DNA of 64,000 nucleotides from Sandaracinaceae bacterium (GTDB lineage Bacteria; Myxococcota_A; Polyangia; Polyangiales; Sandaracinaceae), in contig JACKEC010000017.1 in NCBI GenBank assembly GCA_020633195.1, forward strand, positions 124,001 to 188,000, in the 5' to 3' direction. The stretch's first letter is position 1, and each line of letters begins with the position of its first letter. Positions 62,296-64,000 of the stretch are shown here, in pieces. Position numbers and translations under genes: made by a program. Under the pieces are notes generated by a model. The model made no database searches. It saw only the letters and a program-made list of their open reading frames with translations, and was not told the DNA's origin.

Positions 62296-63896
62296 TGCAG
62301 CGCCTCCAGTCGCGCGCGGATCGCGGCGGCGTCGCGGGCCGTCGGCGCGAGCGCGAGGTAGTGGGTGTACGCCCGGCGCGCCTCCGCCGGTCGGCCCATG
62401 CGCTGGTTGGCCAGGCCGAGGCCGCGCCACGCCGGCGCGTGGTCGGGGTCCGCGAGCGTCGCCGCCCCGAACCGCTGGATCGCCTGGGGCACGAGCCCCT
62501 CGGTGAGCGCGTGCGTGCCCTGGCGCGTGAGGCGCTCGGCCCGCACGCGATCCGAGGCCGGCGGCGCGTCGGCGGTCGCGGGCGCCGCGGGTGCGCTCGC
62601 CACGATCGACGGCGTCCTCTCGACCACGGGGCGCGGCGGGATCCCGACCGCGTCCGCGAGCACGGGAGGCTCGACCGGCTCCTCGGGAGGATCCACCGCG
62701 TCCGGGATCGGCGCGGGCGCCGGCGCGGGGCTCGCGACGGGTTGGGCCGGAGCCGCCGCCGCCGCGGGCGCCTCGTCGGGTCCGAGGTTCCAGAGCACCA
62801 GCCCGAGCGCCAGCGCCCCGACCACCGCGGCCGCCGCGAGCAGCGGGCGGCGCGTCTTCAGCATCGGGACCTCGACCGGCTCGCTCGCCTTCTTCTCGAG
62901 CGGCCGCACGACCTCGGTCGGCAGCTGCCGCTGTCGCGGTCGGCGCAGCGCGGGGCGCAGGTGAGGATCCACGATCACCTTCGGCGCGTCGCCGACGGGC
63001 GTCGGGGCGCGCCGCACGGGGCTGCCCGCGCCGCGGGAGAGGTCCGCGATCAGGTCGCCCGCGGTCGCGTGGCGCCGCGACGGATCCCGCGCGAGCCCGC
63101 GGGCCAGCGCGGCCTCGACCCCGTCCTCCACCACGACGCCGAACGAGGCGAGCGTCGGGGGATCCTCTTCGGTCTTCCGAATCAGGATCTGCGTGCCCGA
63201 GCGGTCGTCGAACGGGCACCGCCCGCTGAGGAGCTCGAAGACGACGCACGCCAGCGAGTAGACGTCGGCCCGACCGTCGATCGTCTCTCCGCGCGCGGCC
63301 TCGGGGCTGAGGTAGGCGGCGGTGCCCACCACCAAGCCCTCGCGGGTCAGGCGACGCGCTTCGCGATCCATGACCCACGCGTGCCCGAAGTCGACGATCC
63401 GCACGACCTCTTGGCCGTTCGGCAGCGCCTCGAGGACGAGGTTCTCGGGCTTGAGGTCGCGGTGCACGATCCCTCGCCCGTGCATCAGGTCGATGGCGCT
63501 CGCGGGCCCCTCGAGCAGCTCGAGGACACGCTCGAGCGCCAGCGGGCCTCGCTCGCCGAGGATCGTGCGCAGGTCGCGGCCCGCGAGCAGCGGCATCACG
63601 AGGTAGGGGCGTCCGTCGGGGAGCCGATCGACGTCGTAGATGTCGATGATGTTCGGGTGCGCCAGCCCGCTGATCGCGGTGGCCTCCCGCTTGAAGCGCT
63701 TCAGCGAGGTCGCGTCGAGCGCCCCCCGCACGCGCATCACCTTGATCGCCACGGTGCGCCCGAGGCGGCGCTGGCGCGCCTCGTACACCACCCCCGCGCC
63801 CCCGCGGCCGAGCTGGCCGACGACCTCGTAGCGTCCCCCGATCGTCGCGCCGATCAGCGGGTCGGCGATCTCGTCTTCGGTCGTGGCGGCCATCAT
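62292..63896 (-). CDS. Ser/Thr protein kinase with TPR tail
   Basis: A 534-residue kinase upstream of and coupled to the kinase at 60595-62295. The catalytic domain (about 22-285) has LGRGGAGVVYEA (Ala for the usual Met), Lys52, HRDLKPEN with Asp147, DFG 169-171 and SPE in place of APE. One membrane helix (about 375-397), a Pro-Ala linker and a C-terminal TPR pair (ALTEGLVPQAIQRFGAATLADPDHAPAW, LGLANQRMGRPAEARRAYTHYL) follow. The two kinases share the same layout and probably arose by duplication. Start chosen at ATG 63896; GTG 63905 and ATG 63893 are alternatives. Confidence 0.88.
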   Translation of the reverse strand: MMAATTEDEIADPLIGATIGGRYEVVGQLGRGGAGVVYEARQRRLGRTVAIKVMRVRGALDATSLKRFKREATAISGLAHPNIIDIYDVDRLPDGRPYLVMPLLAGRDLRTILGERGPLALERVLELLEGPASAIDLMHGRGIVHRDLKPENLVLEALPNGQEVVRIVDFGHAWVMDREARRLTREGLVVGTAAYLSPEAARGETIDGRADVYSLACVVFELLSGRCPFDDRSGTQILIRKTEEDPPTLASFGVVVEDGVEAALARGLARDPSRRHATAGDLIADLSRGAGSPVRRAPTPVGDAPKVIVDPHLRPALRRPRQRQLPTEVVRPLEKKASEPVEVPMLKTRRPLLAAAAVVGALALGLVLWNLGPDEAPAAAAAPAQPVASPAPAPAPIPDAVDPPEEPVEPPVLADAVGIPPRPVVERTPSIVASAPAAPATADAPPASDRVRAERLTRQGTHALTEGLVPQAIQRFGAATLADPDHAPAWRGLGLANQRMGRPAEARRAYTHYLALAPTARDAAAIRARLEALQ

Positions 63897-64000
63897 GGAG
63901 GCCACCAGCGCAAACTCCGATCCAGCGGGCGTCGACGCGACCCGAACCGGGGCCCGACACCGCGCTGTGGGATCGGACCCCACAGTCGTTTTCCCACGCC
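63897..64000. other. Upstream region of the kinase pair
   Basis: No gene and no TANNNT element at the usual distance were seen. The window ends here, so the promoter may lie outside. Confidence 0.3.

Overview
The window is very GC-rich and almost fully coding, with strong G/C preference at third codon positions. Four membrane-anchored Ser/Thr protein kinases, MopE-type Ca-binding lipoproteins, a DUF2330 protein with a MYXO-CTERM-like tail, Cys-rich Sel1 repeats and many short lipoproteins point to a myxobacterium (Myxococcota), most likely of the Sandaracinus/Polyangiales type. This is inference from gene content only. No rRNA, tRNA, CRISPR array, insertion sequence or phage gene was seen.

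Layout. 1-12 kb: membrane and Sel1 proteins, a three-repeat beta-sandwich protein, a kinase-TPR-binding-lipoprotein operon, a DUF4266/DUF3570 pair and a secreted metzincin-like protease. 12-25 kb: secreted proteins, an MscS channel, a lipoprotein FKBP, a solitary secretin, a zinc carboxypeptidase, a TetR-TauE operon and a D-aminoacylase-family hydrolase. 25-33 kb: MopE-type lipoproteins, a ferritin-like protein and a second kinase-TPR-lipoprotein operon. 33-43.5 kb: phosphofructokinase and fructose-bisphosphatase, an FHA protein, and an operon with SRPBCC, DUF2760 and two divergent Hsp70 proteins. 43.5-51 kb: secreted proteins, DUF2330, membrane proteins and transketolase. 51-64 kb: TPR proteins, a YegP-repeat lipoprotein beside a sigma-54 activator, a PLP enzyme, a tandem GNAT, and two adjacent kinases with TPR tails.

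Regulation is unusually readable. At least fourteen genes have a TANNNT -10 hexamer ending 6-8 nt before the start codon, which implies leaderless mRNAs. One (tetR) has a full TTGACT-N16-TATAAA promoter with a palindromic operator filling the spacer. A near-consensus sigma-54 promoter drives the YegP lipoprotein, with palindromic candidate activator sites abutting the start codon of the divergent activator gene.

A dispersed element of about 100 bp made of three palindromes occurs three times, each time with its first bases forming the TGA stop codon of the gene before it. Other convergent gene pairs are separated by hairpins containing a stop codon and by G-rich GGGCAC tracts. The main candidates for undescribed biology are this stop-codon repeat family, the YegP/sigma-54 circuit, the DnaJ-less double-Hsp70 cassette and the repeated kinase-TPR-lipoprotein modules.
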